The notes under the pieces: generated by a model | Told to the model about the DNA's origin: nothing | What the model saw: only the letters and a program-made list of their open reading frames with translations | The model's database searches: none | NCBI GenBank assembly: GCA_032871835.1 | Contig: CM065295.1 | Location: forward strand, 41,910,360-41,974,359 | From: Dipteronia dyeriana | Lineage: Eukaryota; Streptophyta; Magnoliopsida; Sapindales; Sapindaceae | Length of the DNA: 64,000 bases | Direction: 5' to 3' | Position numbers and translations under genes: made by a program | In this document: piece after piece, positions 47,784 to 59,510 of the stretch | Numbering within the stretch: the first letter of the stretch is position 1 | Layout: each line of letters starts with the position of its first letter

Positions 47784-48635
47784 ATGCATGAAAAGGAGAT
47801 CAGCTAGTAGAGCAAATTCAAGAACAAAAGAAGCGCTTCTTTATGCTAATGTTGAGTGTGGTGGAAAGTGATCAGTCCATGGAGTGGGAGATTAAAATAA
47901 AAACAAATCAAATAGTATTTGTTTGACACATGATACAACAATGCGGCAAAATTAGTTATTCCAACTTGGAACATTGTAAGACCGAGTGAGCATTCTTCTC
48001 TTCACAAAGTTAAAGGGTTGTAATAAAATGTTGGTTTGAAGTGTCATCATTTGGAGTTAAATTTTTTTTTTTTTTTTTTTTTTTTGCTTTTGGAACTTTT
48101 TGAAGCAGTAATTTAGGTTTTTTTTTACCCTATAGATATAGGGACGGGAGCTAATGAAGTAGACTTCTCTAGTGCAAACCACCGTGTATCAAAATCATCA
48201 CCTGTTAATACTTAATGAATTTTGATGAGATTTATGTTCATATGTTAAGAAAAATACGATATTTATCTAGAAAATTTTTAGTATATGTATTTTTTTTTTT
48301 CTTCCATTTTTAAATGTTTTAACTTTAAATAAAATGATAAAATAGTTATCAAACTTGAAAAAAAAAATCCTAAATGTCTTAACATCTATGCAAAGGATAT
48401 CATCAAAATTCATTAAATTTCATCGTAATGTGATTAGTTTGAAAATGAAATGGTTTGCACTTTATGTATAAACTTAAATTGTTTATGTATTTAATTAATT
48501 ATAAATTCTTAGTTTTTAAATATTTATGATATATATACCTCATCAATAAGGGATAGAGGATCGATCAAAATCTTGAAGTATATACAAGTAAAAGTTTAAA
48601 TCAATGAACATTGAAAACTATATATATATAATCAT
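47784..48635. other. upstream region of the NAC gene
   Basis: Presumed promoter and intergenic DNA. It contains a 24-bp T run (48062-48086) and AT-rich stretches; no gene or element ends recognised. Confidence 0.4.
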
Positions 48636-48975
48636 TTATTTTAATTTCAGTAAGGACTACCATAAAATCACATCGAATTGAATTAATTTTGATTTGAATT
48701 GTCTGTGAATGATAAATTCATTGAAATCTATATATAAATAAAAAAAAATAAAAAAAAATACTAGAACTATTTATCTCGATTTTTTTTTAATATGAATGCA
48801 TCGGAAAATTAGCCAAATATAGGAAAATTCAAGAAAAATAGTTCTAGCGCTCGAAAAAATTTCAAATTTTATTCATGAATAGATTTCAATGAACTTATCA
48901 ATCACAAAACAAATCAAATCAAAATTTATTCAAATCAAAGTGATTTTATAGCGGTTATTACCGAAATTAAAATAA
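48636..48975. mobile_element. foldback MITE with about 90-bp inverted arms
   Basis: The left arm TTATTTTAATTTCAGTAA...ATTCATTGAAATCTA is inverted on the right as TAGATTTCAATGAA...ACCGAAATTAAAATAA. An inner pair CTAGAACTATTT and AAATAGTTCTAG continues the hairpin. No ORF; no target duplication could be fixed. Confidence 0.75.
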
Positions 48976-48996
48976 GGGACTCTTATGAGAGACTCA

Positions 48997-48999
<3 letters not shown>

Positions 49000-49051
<52 letters not shown>
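49000..49051. repeat. (AT)n microsatellite
   Basis: About 52 bp of uninterrupted AT dinucleotide. Confidence 0.95.
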
Positions 49052-49054
<3 letters not shown>

Positions 49055-49057
49055 TTA

Positions 49058-49153
49058 TTTGAATTGAAAGCAATAGTGAATTAAGACAAGAATAAAGCAT
49101 GAAAATTTGAATTGAAAGCAATAGTGAATTAAGACAAGAATAAAGCATGAAAA
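49058..49153 (+). repeat. perfect 48-bp tandem duplication
   Basis: Copies 49058-49105 and 49106-49153 appear identical (TTTGAATTGAAAGCAATAGT...CATGAAAA). Identity suggests a recent duplication. Confidence 0.9.
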
Positions 49154-50888
49154 CTGATTTAATTTCTATATAATTATAAATTTATAATTACGTAGGGATG
49201 AGTCAATATATGGCATCTGTGAATTGCACGGCATATTTGGTTGCTCGTGTGGAAATTAGACTTTTTTACACTTTAAAATGTCTGAACCAACAGTCTTACG
49301 TTGACCTGTATGACTCAATAAGCAGTGATATAATGGATTTTGTCCCAACATAAAAGCAAATAAACGGTGAGCTATTCAATCCCTGAAGAAACATCCGTAT
49401 CTATTATAACTCCCAAAGCAAAGACATGTAACTAGACTTTAACCTCCAATTCTTTTGCATTGTTTGGTAAAAACAAGAGTTCATGTCCTCTACAGACAAT
49501 CTCACGTTTAATGCTACAACATAACAAACTTATGTTAATCGTCCCTTGTTTTAGTGGCCAGAGTTTCAAAATGGAAGATTACAGGGGTTCAAACCTTGAC
49601 ATTGTAATTATTGTGTAGATTTATATTTGTTCATCAAATCGTAAAGTGTAGAGAGTCGCTTGTCGTTAGAATTGCAATTCTAGTCATGTTTATAGAGTTT
49701 AATTTAGTCATTCTCGACATCCCTGATAAATAATTATGTCAACTCTTAAACAAAACATAACAAACTTATCATTTTTTTTAATGTCAGTTTAATAAAATTA
49801 ATTTGTGTTAATTAGGGCATTAGCACAAATTAATTTCTCAAATGACTTACTTGTTAAGTTTCAGAAGAGAGGACCAACGTATTTTGTTAAGTAATTAAGT
49901 TGTATTTCTTTTTGCATCCAACCATCCATATCGTAATTGTTTTAATTTTTAGTTTAGTGGCAATTGGCTTTTAAGCCTTCTTTCTGTGAAACATTAAAGG
50001 GCAATAAGCCTTTACGTACACTTTCCAGGTTGGCAAAATTTGGATTATAATTAAACACCGATGATATACAAATGGTACGTGTAGCGCCGTAGCCGTTTTA
50101 TAGAGCAAAGTCTCTTTCTTCCCTAAATTTTCCTTTTCTAATTTCAAATGCTTGGGTAGAGGTTGGATTTGAAGAGAAAAGTCATGCTAACTTTTGATAG
50201 AAAGCAAAAGGTCAAAGAAGCAGGCCTTCACCTAATAAGTTGAAATTGAATTTGCTGTTTTCCTTCATTGCGAAGATGTTGCTTACCAACCACCCCCAAA
50301 TGTAACAATCTTCCAGATTCGAGTTATTATCACATATGGTATATAAAAAAAATTGTAGCTGTACCATCTCTTTCCATGTATTATTTGATTGAAATCTACT
50401 GATAACATATATAAAAAGGTACGTGGTGTTTACATGGTTGCATGTCATTGCTTAAGACAACAGCAACTAAAGTATATATATCACATGTTTTGAGATCGTT
50501 TAGATTGTGACCCTTTTATTTGATATTTCATAATGCTTTTTCTTTCTTTTATTTAATTATTTATAGTTTTTTTGGCAAAGCAAGATTAATTGAAAAAGAG
50601 CTTGTATGATGGATAAATTGCTCATGTTAATGTGTGCTCTACTGCTCTAAGCTTAACTTAGAGCACATATTAAGCGACTTTGTAATGTTACACGGTGTAA
50701 AAATAAAAATTTATAAACTTCTAAATTTAAGAAAAAAATATCTTCGAGAATATGGAGAGAGCACTATATAGTTAATAATATTATGTAGTTGTTTAACATG
50801 CATTAGGACACATGTTAACATAATCCTATAGATAATTTTGAGATTTCGTATTACTACATGTATATCCCGTGTAGAGATACAAAAATAA
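49154..50888. other. intergenic DNA
   Basis: No gene recognised. The short minus-strand frame at 50212-50448 has no motif. A weak tRNA-like stretch at 49551-49610 is discussed among rejected items. Confidence 0.4.
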
Positions 50889-51634
50889 GGCTCAGTTTGG
50901 CATTGTTGTACTGTGGGGAGAAGTGTTTTTAAAATTGTTGTGGGAGGAATTGCTTTTGGAATTGTTGTGGGAAGAATCAGCTGGGTGTTTGGTAAACTGA
51001 TTTTTAAAAGTACTGTGAGAACTAAAAGAAATTTCAATGTGTTTGATAAACTGAAATAAAAAGTGTTGTGAGTGTTTAAAATTACTAAAAGGACATAGAC
51101 ATCTAAATGGTACTAATGTGCTATACTTTACATTTTTCTTGTTTATTTGTGTTTAGTGTTAAGTGTTATAAAATTATAGTACTTTATTGAATTAATTAGC
51201 CTCATTTTTTATTCTACTTTATTTAATTAATTAGCCTCATTTCTTTATTTCTTTATTTCTTTATTTTATTCTATTTTATTTTTTTATTTCATTTTTATTC
51301 TACTTTATTGAATTAATTATCTCAATTTTTTATACAGTTATGGCAACATTTTTTTTTTACAGAAATACAAGTCCAATTTTTTTTGTTAAATTTCGTTAAA
51401 GGCAAGGACAAAGTTGGAAAGTTATTAAAATTTCATTTAATATCACTGTAGCACGTTTTCTAAAAGCAGAAACCAAAATCCAAAAGCATGTATTTGTAGC
51501 TTCTCAAAAACTCAGTTGGGAGAAGCTAAAAGTGACCAAAAGCACTTCCCCGCGATTTTACCAAACACACTGTCTTAGGTCCAGAATCACTTTTGGCCCC
51601 AAAAACAGCTGGGGAAGCAATGTCAAACTGAGCC
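50889..51634. mobile_element. Tourist-like (PIF/Harbinger) MITE, 746 bp, with TAA duplication
   Basis: The ends GGCTCAGTTTGGCATTG and, inverted, CAATGTCAAACTGAGCC match at 16 of 17 bases. A perfect TAA lies on both sides (50886-50888 and 51635-51637), the hallmark of PIF/Harbinger. Subterminal inverted blocks (GGTAAACTGATTTT and AGAAGCTAAAAGTGA) continue the symmetry in part. The centre (51179-51330) has three copies of a ACTTTATT(G/T)AATTAATTA(G/T)C(C/T) unit and TTTCTTTA repeats. No transposase. Confidence 0.88.
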
Positions 51635-52605
51635 TAAGTCGGATCCTTTCAATCTCATAAAGCTTCTTGAAGCTTGGTATGAAGGGGTCGGATTTAATTT
51701 ATGGACATCTAATTACTTAAGTGCAAGAGATTTAGTATCTCTTTGAAACAATGCTATTTTGGGATATGGAGTGATAATTAATATCAAATTACATTAAATA
51801 GACTGTTTAACTTGCAAGTGATCAAATTAATCAGAAATAAATTAGATTGCGATTTGTGAGAAACTTTTTGACATAATGCATATTGAAGTAAATCTACGTA
51901 CTGCTACAACTTTTGTTCTTATAATGCAATATGGTGAGTCATATATCAACATTCAACAGATAGCTTTTCCAAAAGTCATGTTAAAGGGGTCCGAAAAAAT
52001 GAAAATCTTACGTATATGACTCTTGGGAGATTCCTATTTCTACTTTGAAATAATATTTAATTAGGCTCAGAAAAGTTTACGAAATTATGTGAAAACTGAA
52101 ACCTGATGCAATTGCTAGCTCTATCTCTCACCAAACACTAGCTGAACCAAGCTTTGAAGTAACTTAAAATGTCTTAACAGAGTATAAATTAAGATCGATA
52201 ATCATTTTTTCCATCGCATATCAATTCATAAAGATGTCCCATGCAGCAGGAGTGAACCCAGGATACTCTAAACCCAGGATACTCTATTAGATAGAGTTGA
52301 ACGAAATACCAGTTATAAATTATTGTTATTTTAAGATAACCATATTAACGAGAAGTATTTCATAAATTATAAGTAAATATACTACGATTCATTGTGACAT
52401 GATAAATTCTTTTTTATGAGAATTTGAAGTTTAGTGACAATAAAAAAATAAACAGAGAAGAGAATGAATGGATGAGAAAAAAAAAAGAAAAAAAAAGTTG
52501 AGTGAGAATAAAAAAAATAAACAAAGAAGAGAATGAGAAAAATCTTCAATGAGTCGGTTTCATTAACAGATGGTGAGACCGTCTAACAAAAGTGTATTAT
52601 TTTTA
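51635..52605. other. intergenic DNA with a 16-bp direct repeat
   Basis: AACCCAGGATACTCTA occurs twice in tandem at 52255-52287, next to a small palindrome ACTCTATTAGATAGAGT. 52440-52540 is A-rich. No gene found. Confidence 0.45.
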
Positions 52606-52784
52606 GGGTTTTTAGCAAAACTACCCTAATTTAGGGACCAAATTGCAAATCTACCCTAAAACCCAAAACAATTGCAAAAATGCCCTGAAATGACATTTCT
52701 ACCCTTGTCAACAACTAAAATCAATTTCATTCAGTTTGCCCTAAATTCCCAATTCCTCAGGCCACCCATGCCGATTGAACCCAT

Positions 52785-53145
52785 CGCCGACACAAGCCGC
52801 CATCGCCGACGTCCATTACAGCTGAACTGGAACTTCATCGTCGTGATTTCGACGCCGTCGACGATATCCATCCACCGTCGACGACATCCGACGTCGACGA
52901 CATCCGACGTCTTCAACTTGCAAGCTGACGTCGATTTTTCTCGCACAGCAACTCATCTTCCGTAGCCGACCGAACTCATCTTCCGTCGCCGATACAAGCC
53001 GCCCTCACCGACGTCCATTACAGCCCAACTGCAACTTCGTCGTCATGATTTCGACGTCGTAACGATATCCAGCCACCGTCGACGACATCCGACATCTTCA
53101 ACTTGCAAGCCAACGTCGAGTTTTCTCGCAACAGCGGTCTTCTGG
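52785..53145 (+). repeat. GC-rich direct duplication (period about 202 bp) at the left of MULE C
   Basis: CGCCGA(C/T)ACAAGCCGCC...ACGTCCATTACAGC...TTTCGACG...CACCGTCGACGACATCCGAC starts at 52785 and again at 52987. The first copy also repeats GTCGACGACATCCGAC back to back (52886-52912). GTCGAC and GACGTC palindromes abound. It is probably the leader or promoter of the DUF1985 gene; a captured host fragment is an alternative. Confidence 0.75.
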
Positions 53146-53810
53146 TTCTGAATCAGCCTCCACGATCTGAAGCGGCAATATTTCTACCATTTGGGTCCAA
53201 TTTCAGGTATTTCGATTTTGGAACCCTAACATTTAGGTTTATGTTTTGACATTGAAATTGATTTTAGGGTTTTCATTTGTTGAGTTAGACCGATTTGATT
53301 TAGGGATTGATTTTAGGGATTTCAATTTCATGTATTTGGCAACCTCACATTTACTGATTTTGGATTGAGTGCTTTGTCGAATTCCCTCAACTTCATGTTA
53401 TTCCAATCTTGTTGATTTTGATGATTTTTGATTTAGTGATATGTTTATGTGTCGATTTTTAGGATATTTCGTTGGAAATGGTTCAAGTGTGTATTAAAAG
53501 AGAACATTGGCAACATGTTGTGGTAACTTGTTTTGAAATTGAAATTTTCTCTGGGGGTGCTGCCCCCCGACCCCCGCGAGCTCGACCCCCGAGTTTGTTA
53601 CTGTAGCGCAACTAAAGATTTCCCGTAATATTCTCTATTAGGTCCACTTCTTTGTTTGTTGTGTTGCAATATTGTTACTTTTGTTTGCATATAATGCATG
53701 CAGTCCATGTATATCACTCTTTATTGTATTTACTTTTACTTTCTCTTCAAGTGTTTGTATTCGTTAGTTCGTATCTGAATGTAATTTGGAATGTTTTTAG
53801 GTTGATAATC

Positions 53811-56120
53811 ATGAGTGGAAACAAATTACTTGAATCACTCAAGATTAAGGAATGTGATCGTTTTCCTTCTCGAGTTACTGGCCATTGTAATTGGGAGAGT
53901 ATAAGGCTTATTAAGTCGCATTTCACAAAAAAACAACTCAAGTTGTTTAGAGTGACATGTTTCGGTCATTTTTTAGATGTGAGCGATATGGTGTTGTCTG
54001 GGCATTTTTGCCATCACATATTGCTTAGGGAGTGTCATGTCAAAAACACCGATTATAATGCATCTTCTTTGTGGTACCATGTTGGCAACGGGTTGATACG
54101 GTTTTCCCCAGTAGAATTTTTTTTGGTTAGTGGGCTAGCTTTTGGAGAATATTCTGAATCCAATCTGGAGCTTTTCAAAAGAAAGAATAGTCGACTCCGT
54201 CGAATCTATTTCCAATCTAGTAAAGTCAAGGTTAAAATGATTGTTGATTGGTTTAGGAATTTAGGTCCTAATAATAAGATTAGTGATGATGAGGATGTTG
54301 TGAAGTTGGCGTTAATACTTTTTTTGGAGATGACGTTGGTTGGGAAGGACGATAGGACTAGCATTCTATATTGGGCATTAGAATTAGTTGATGACTTAGA
54401 TGCTTTTAATAACTTTCCGTGGGGGAAATTCATATACTCGAGGACATTTAACTCCCTTTCTACTTGTCTATTTGGCCGTGATGATAAATTCAAGAATAAG
54501 TTCACTGATGAAAAGTTGGAGGAGAATGTCGATGCTCCAGTTAAACGAAAAGCAGAGAGGTACAACGTTTATGGGTTTGTGACGGCCTTTCAGGTGATAT
54601 GTGTTAAATGATGAAGTTTAATAAAATACATTTTAGGCAATATGCATATTTTGATACAGCAACTTAACTATCATTTTCTTTGTTTGTTTTTCTTTGTTTT
54701 TGTTTTCAGGTGTGGGCGATTGAAGCAATACCAAAATGGGTCACACTTGGATATGCCACTAGGGTGAACAATGTCACCCCTAGAATTTTGAATTGGCAAT
54801 GCACGGGAATTCCTACGTATTCAGACATTCAGAAAACCATATTTAAGTTCAAGAACGTAAGTATTGAATATGGTTAGTTCAAATAAAATTATTTTTGATT
54901 TGCTATATTTTAGGTATTACACTGTAATGTTAATTTTTGAACAAAAATATTCAGATTACCATATACAGAACTCTTGGCCCAACTGATGAAGAAGCAAGGC
55001 AACCGTTTTGGACAAGTATGGATAAACTAAAATATGTATTACCCGATGTGGATGGTTGTGTTGGTAAGGATGATGTTAAGGATGATGCTGAGGATGATGT
55101 TGAGGATGATGCTGAGGATGATGTTCAGGATGACGTTGATGATGCCATGAAGGATGATATTGATGGAGATCATCCAACCAGAACACTTAAAAAAGTTGAA
55201 TTCAGAGGAAAGAAGAATAGACCGATTACACTTGAGCAAGTCAACAAAAGATTGGATGTTATGCAAGCACAACAAAATGCAATGCAAGCACAACAAAAAG
55301 CTATACAAGATCAGATGACTTCCATGCAAAATACAATAATGGATAAGATGCGAATGGGATTTCTTCGCTTGACAGAGCTTATATGTTTGAACAAAGTGGC
55401 TGAAAAGGTACTTGTTGTTTTGAATTGTGAATTCGTCAAATTAGTAACTGGTTCTAACAAGGTTCTAACAAATGTGATTTCTATTTCATATAGTTCAATG
55501 AACATAATACCACCGATTTCAGCCACGATGACAACAACCAAGACTATCAAAATTCTGTTCCGAAAGGTGTTAAGTCTCCTGAATTTCTCATTTTGTCTGA
55601 GACAAGTGAAGATGTTAAGCAGTTCACAAGACCACCGAAGCTGACCATAAGATTACCGAGAGATTGTAAATGGTCAGCCTTAACTGTGAGCCCGTACATT
55701 GATCCCACGGCGAAGAGGCCTCGAAAACCGAAAATGCCCGAATTCGGATGTGATAGCAAAGTGGAAGATGAAAATGTACGTTCAATGCAAGCATGGATAA
55801 GTGACAACAAGAACACTTGGTAAGTTAAATCATGTGATTTGTGTGAATTGTGTAGAGATTGTTGTGATTTGTGATTGTGATCTATACATAGAAGTGATTT
55901 GTGAATGTGATTTGTGTGAACGGTGTAGAGATTGTTGTGTGACGATTAGAAGTGTTATATTTGCAGGGACTGTATAGAAGATATGGAATTGTTGCAATTT
56001 CAAATGAAACTCTGTCAAAATTTCGTAAATAATATACTAAGGAATGCCATATTTTTACCATTACTATCCCACATCAATAGTCATGTAGTTACTAGCGGTT
56101 ACTTATCAGAATATGACTGA
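53811..56120 (+). CDS. DUF1985-domain gene of MULE C, five plausible exons, no peptidase
   Basis: The start ATG 53811 lies just after an acceptor-like TTTTTAG. Exons 53811-54593, 54710-54856, 54955-55407, 55494-55819 and 55967-56120 join in frame with GT-AG borders and no stop, giving about 620 residues. If the last donor (GTAAGT) is unused, the frame ends at 55823 with 570. DUF1985 covers about residues 70-260 ('GLIRFSPVEFFLVSGLAFG', 'LVDDLDAFNNFPWG', 'YNVYGF'). An Asp/Glu/Val repeat (348-380), a Gln-rich coiled coil (401-450, repeated MQAQQ) and a basic Pro/Arg stretch follow. The Ulp1/C48 His, Asp and Cys motifs that follow this domain in MULE A2 are absent. Function unknown; the intact frame suggests youth or selection. 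Confidence 0.8.
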
Positions 56121-56194
56121 CTAACTTCATAATACATGTTCATAACACATGTTCATAACACATGTTTCAATAAAAGATAACTCAAGTACATTGC

Positions 56195-58618
56195 TTATTC
56201 AACAACATCATGTGATCTACTTGCCTCACCAATTGCACTAATACTTCCCATACCACTTAATGGTCTACTTGCCTTCGAGTAGGTGCAAGTATGGCTATTG
56301 TGACCAACACGATGACAAGTGGTGCAACTCCTTTGAGTTACTTCCTCACCAAATGACGGAATACGATTCTTTTTAGGTCTTCCAGGACCACGACGACCTA
56401 ATGGTGGGTGAACAATTTTTGAAACAATATCCTCAGGAACCAACCATTCACTGGGTTGTCCAACGGGATGTATTTCTCCACTGTATGCTGCAACCAGAAA
56501 CACACTAGAATAATAAGGAGAACAAAAATCAACAAATGAAAATCTCCGTAACCTAATGCAACCTAATGCATGTGCACATGGAATTTGGTCGACATCAAAT
56601 TCTTTATAGGTACATGTTTTTGCAATCAAATCCACATGTCCATCTAAACCCCTATCTTTAACAAGGAATGTGTAAAATGTGATAGGGTAGATCCGCATAT
56701 ATCGTGCTTTGTCATCCTTGACACCGATGGCTACATCTGCGGCTGTTGTCAATTGAGTTGTAAGTTTATGTGCAGCTGTTCGTCGATCATGGAACCAATG
56801 CTGCAGAACCCCTCTGATGTAATCAATCACTCCAGTAATAGGCAATTCCTTGCATTCTTTAATTGCATTATTCATGGCCTCTGCAATGTTGGTTGACATT
56901 ATGTTGTACCTTTTTATTGGACTATGTGCTCGTGTTCAACGCTCAATACCAATATTCGTGACATACTGAGCTGCTTCGGGATTAATATTTGCTAGTTGTT
57001 CCATATGTTGTATGAATTGACTCTCTCGATAGACCCTGGCTGCTCGTCGAAAGTACTGTTTCAGTGCCTTATTCCTACCATAGTGACCAACCATGTTCCG
57101 TTCTAAATGTACTGCACATGCACTGTGGAAGGAATTGTGAAACACTTTTTCTACACCGGTTGTGATACTGCCTTTTCTGTCTGAAACAATAACCAAATCA
57201 TCAACTTCGCCCACGGCTTTATGTAACCTAGTTGAAAACCATTCCCAAGCTTCATTTGTCTCTGAATCACCAACACCAAAAGCTAGAGGAAATATTTGAT
57301 CATTGCCATCCATACACACAGCAACAAATAAGACCCATCTATGAGGACCTTTCAAAAGCGTCCCGTCAATAGCAATAACTGGTCTAATCAAAGAAAAAAA
57401 ACCATCTATACACGCTTTAAAGCAAAAGAACATATACATGAACCTGTTAGACGAATCAGTGTGGAGGTCTGTAACAGTCCCGGGATTTGCTTGCTCTAAC
57501 ATGTATAAGTATGATGGTAAATTACTGTATGACTCAACCGGTGTTCCTTGAACCTCTTCTAAGGCAATATGTCTAGCTCGGTACCCTTTGTGGTAGTTAC
57601 AGGAGATGCCAAACTCCCTTTGCATGTCATGTATAATTTCCTTGGGCTTGTATAAACGATGATCACGAAATTTCTCCTGTATTTGTTCCCCTATAACTCG
57701 TGCACTTGCTTGCCTTTGATGCGGAAATCGTGCTTCTGTAGAGCATGTGTGCTAATTGTCAAATTTTCTAATCTGGAAATAATCTGAATTATGAACCTTA
57801 GCTGCACGTAATCGCCAATTGCAATCCTCAACAATGCACCGAACTTGATATCGTGTTGTATCGGACTTGAACACCCTAGTCTGGAACCGGTTGGTAAAGG
57901 CATAACTACCTATTTGTGATTGTAGTTGTCTCTTGCTTGGAAACAATTCACCTACTTCAAGACGTATAGTAACAAGTCTGGGTGCAACTTCACCCGAATT
58001 AATAGAATAAAATGCACATGGAGGTGGAACAAGCCTTTGGACATTGGCAAACTGCTCATCATACTGATTGGGAACTCCCTCACGACTGAAATTAAAATGT
58101 GGTTCTGTTTCATCATGCTCAGGAATCTGTTGGTTACCCGTCGTATCTTGAAAACTAAAATGACGAGGAGGAGATTGTAATCCCTCTCGAATATCATCCA
58201 AATGGGCAGCCATGTTAGGTACATCCAACCTTCGAAACTCATCCATATTGACATGGTGTAGGTTGTGAGAGGACTCTGGTGGGTTATGTTTCATTTCTGG
58301 AGATTGATGGCCGATTTCCTCAACACTAATGCAAACTAATGGGTCAACATTCTCTCGACTAAGCAACAACTGAACGTCCTCATCATCAACAATCTCAATG
58401 GGCATGCTAGGACGAAAAGTCTGTGGAAGAGTTGTCATACTTACCCGATAATGATCTTTATCAATTTCGGTGACATTGTATACCTTATCTAACAATTGAT
58501 CATAGTTTGAATCCCTTGAAAAAGTAAAGGCCTTCGCTCTTCGGCCTTCATACCAATACTCACCATGATGACTTTTCCATTCTCCACCCCAATTCGAAAC
58601 CAAATGCACATTTTTCAT
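56195..58618 (-). pseudogene. mudrA-like MULE transposase of MULE C, nearly intact (two nonsense codons)
   Basis: One frame of 807 codons without introns, interrupted by TAG at 57752-57754 and TGA at 56936-56938, each explicable by one substitution. Domains: PB1-like (residues 1-85); acidic/polar linker; MuDR DNA-binding (about 215-290, 'ELFPSKRQLQSQIGSYA'); MULE core (about 410-510) with Asp in 'IAIDGT' (418) and 'IVSDRKG' (480) and a candidate Glu in 'STNIAEAMN' (580); a SWIM-like motif 'CTYKEFDVDQIPCAHA' (second Cys is Tyr); an AT-hook-like 'RRGPGRPKK'; and a complete CCHC knuckle 'CTTCHRVGHNSHTC'. Its end is 75 bp from the end of the convergent DUF1985 gene. It would cut and reinsert the element if read through. 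Confidence 0.92.
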
Positions 58619-58734
58619 CTTTAATCCTGAAAAAATAATTCAACATATATTATCCATCATTAAAAAATTCATTATTTGAAAGAACATAACATAACAAAAA
58701 ACCACATGAAAAAAAAACGGACCCATTAAAAAAA

Positions 58735-59270
58735 TCATCGGGTTGGGTGACCCGACACCGGGTCAGCTAACCGGATATTTTTTTCCATCGGGGTTAGACT
58801 GACCCGACGTCGGGTCAGCCTGACCCGACAGAATTTCTCATGAAAAAAAACCACGAAAATTCCATCGGGTCACCCTGACCCGATGGAATTTTCATTGTTT
58901 TTTGTTATGCAAAAGTCTGTCGGGTCAGGCTGACCCGACCTGACCCGATGGAATTTTCATTGTTTTTTGTTATGCAAAAGTCTGTCGGGTCAGGCTGACC
59001 CGACCTGACCCGATGGAATTTTCATTGTTTTTTGTTATGCAAAAGTCTGTCGGGTCAGACTGACCCGACGTCGGGTCAGCCTGACCCGATGAAATTTTTC
59101 ATCGGGTTGGGGTGACCCGACGAAAAATTTTATCAAGTCAGGCTGACCGGACGTCAGGTCAGCCTGACCCGACAGAATTTTGCATGACAAAAAACAATGA
59201 AAATTCCATCGGGTCAGGGTGACCCGATGTCGGGTTAGCCCAACCCGATGGAATTTTTCATGGTTTTTTT
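58735..59270. repeat. palindrome-rich TGACCCGA array, right subterminal, MULE C
   Basis: The array holds about 20 copies of GGGTCA/TGACCC, many paired as the palindrome GTCGGGTCAG-x-CTGACCCGAC. A 65-bp unit starting GAATTTTCATTGTTTTTTG is repeated at 58886, 58951 and 59016; the first two are identical. It lies 120-650 bp upstream of the transposase start, in its leader or promoter, and could form strong hairpins in DNA or RNA. Confidence 0.88.
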
Positions 59271-59510
59271 TTAAAAAAACTTGGGATTAGGAGGTAAATA
59301 CCAGATTAGGAAGTTGCAATGTTGTTCAGTGGATGACTTTGTGAGTATGTTTGTAATTTTTTGTTGCAAATTGGTAAATATAGTTAATAAATTGGGTGAT
59401 GTTATGAATAAGGGCAATTTGGAAATTTTATGGCACTTTTGCAATTGTTTTAGATTTTAGGGTAGATTTGCAATTTGGTCCCTAAATTAGGGTAGTTTTG
59501 CTAAAAACCC

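Larger units (their letters stand above)
52606..59510 (-). mobile_element. MULE C, best-preserved Mutator-like element (6.9 kb)
   Basis: The terminal inverted repeats begin GGGTTTTTAGCAAAACTACC; the first 56 bases are identical at both ends and the similarity continues to about 80-100 bp. A perfect 9-bp target duplication TTATTTTTA flanks it (52597-52605 and 59511-59519). It contains two convergent genes: an intact-looking DUF1985 gene on plus and an 807-codon mudrA transposase on minus with two nonsense codons. Both subterminal regions are GC-richer than the surroundings and repetitive. Confidence 0.95.

Noticed and set aside
49551..49610. Second tRNA-like stretch (GTGGCCAGAG and GGTTCAAACC)
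   Set aside because: The B box is plausible but the A box is poor and no A-rich tail or direct repeats are seen; too weak to call.
52230..52320. SINE-like GGTTCACTCC on the minus strand
   Set aside because: No convincing A box at the right distance; the visible structure is a 16-bp direct repeat and a small palindrome.
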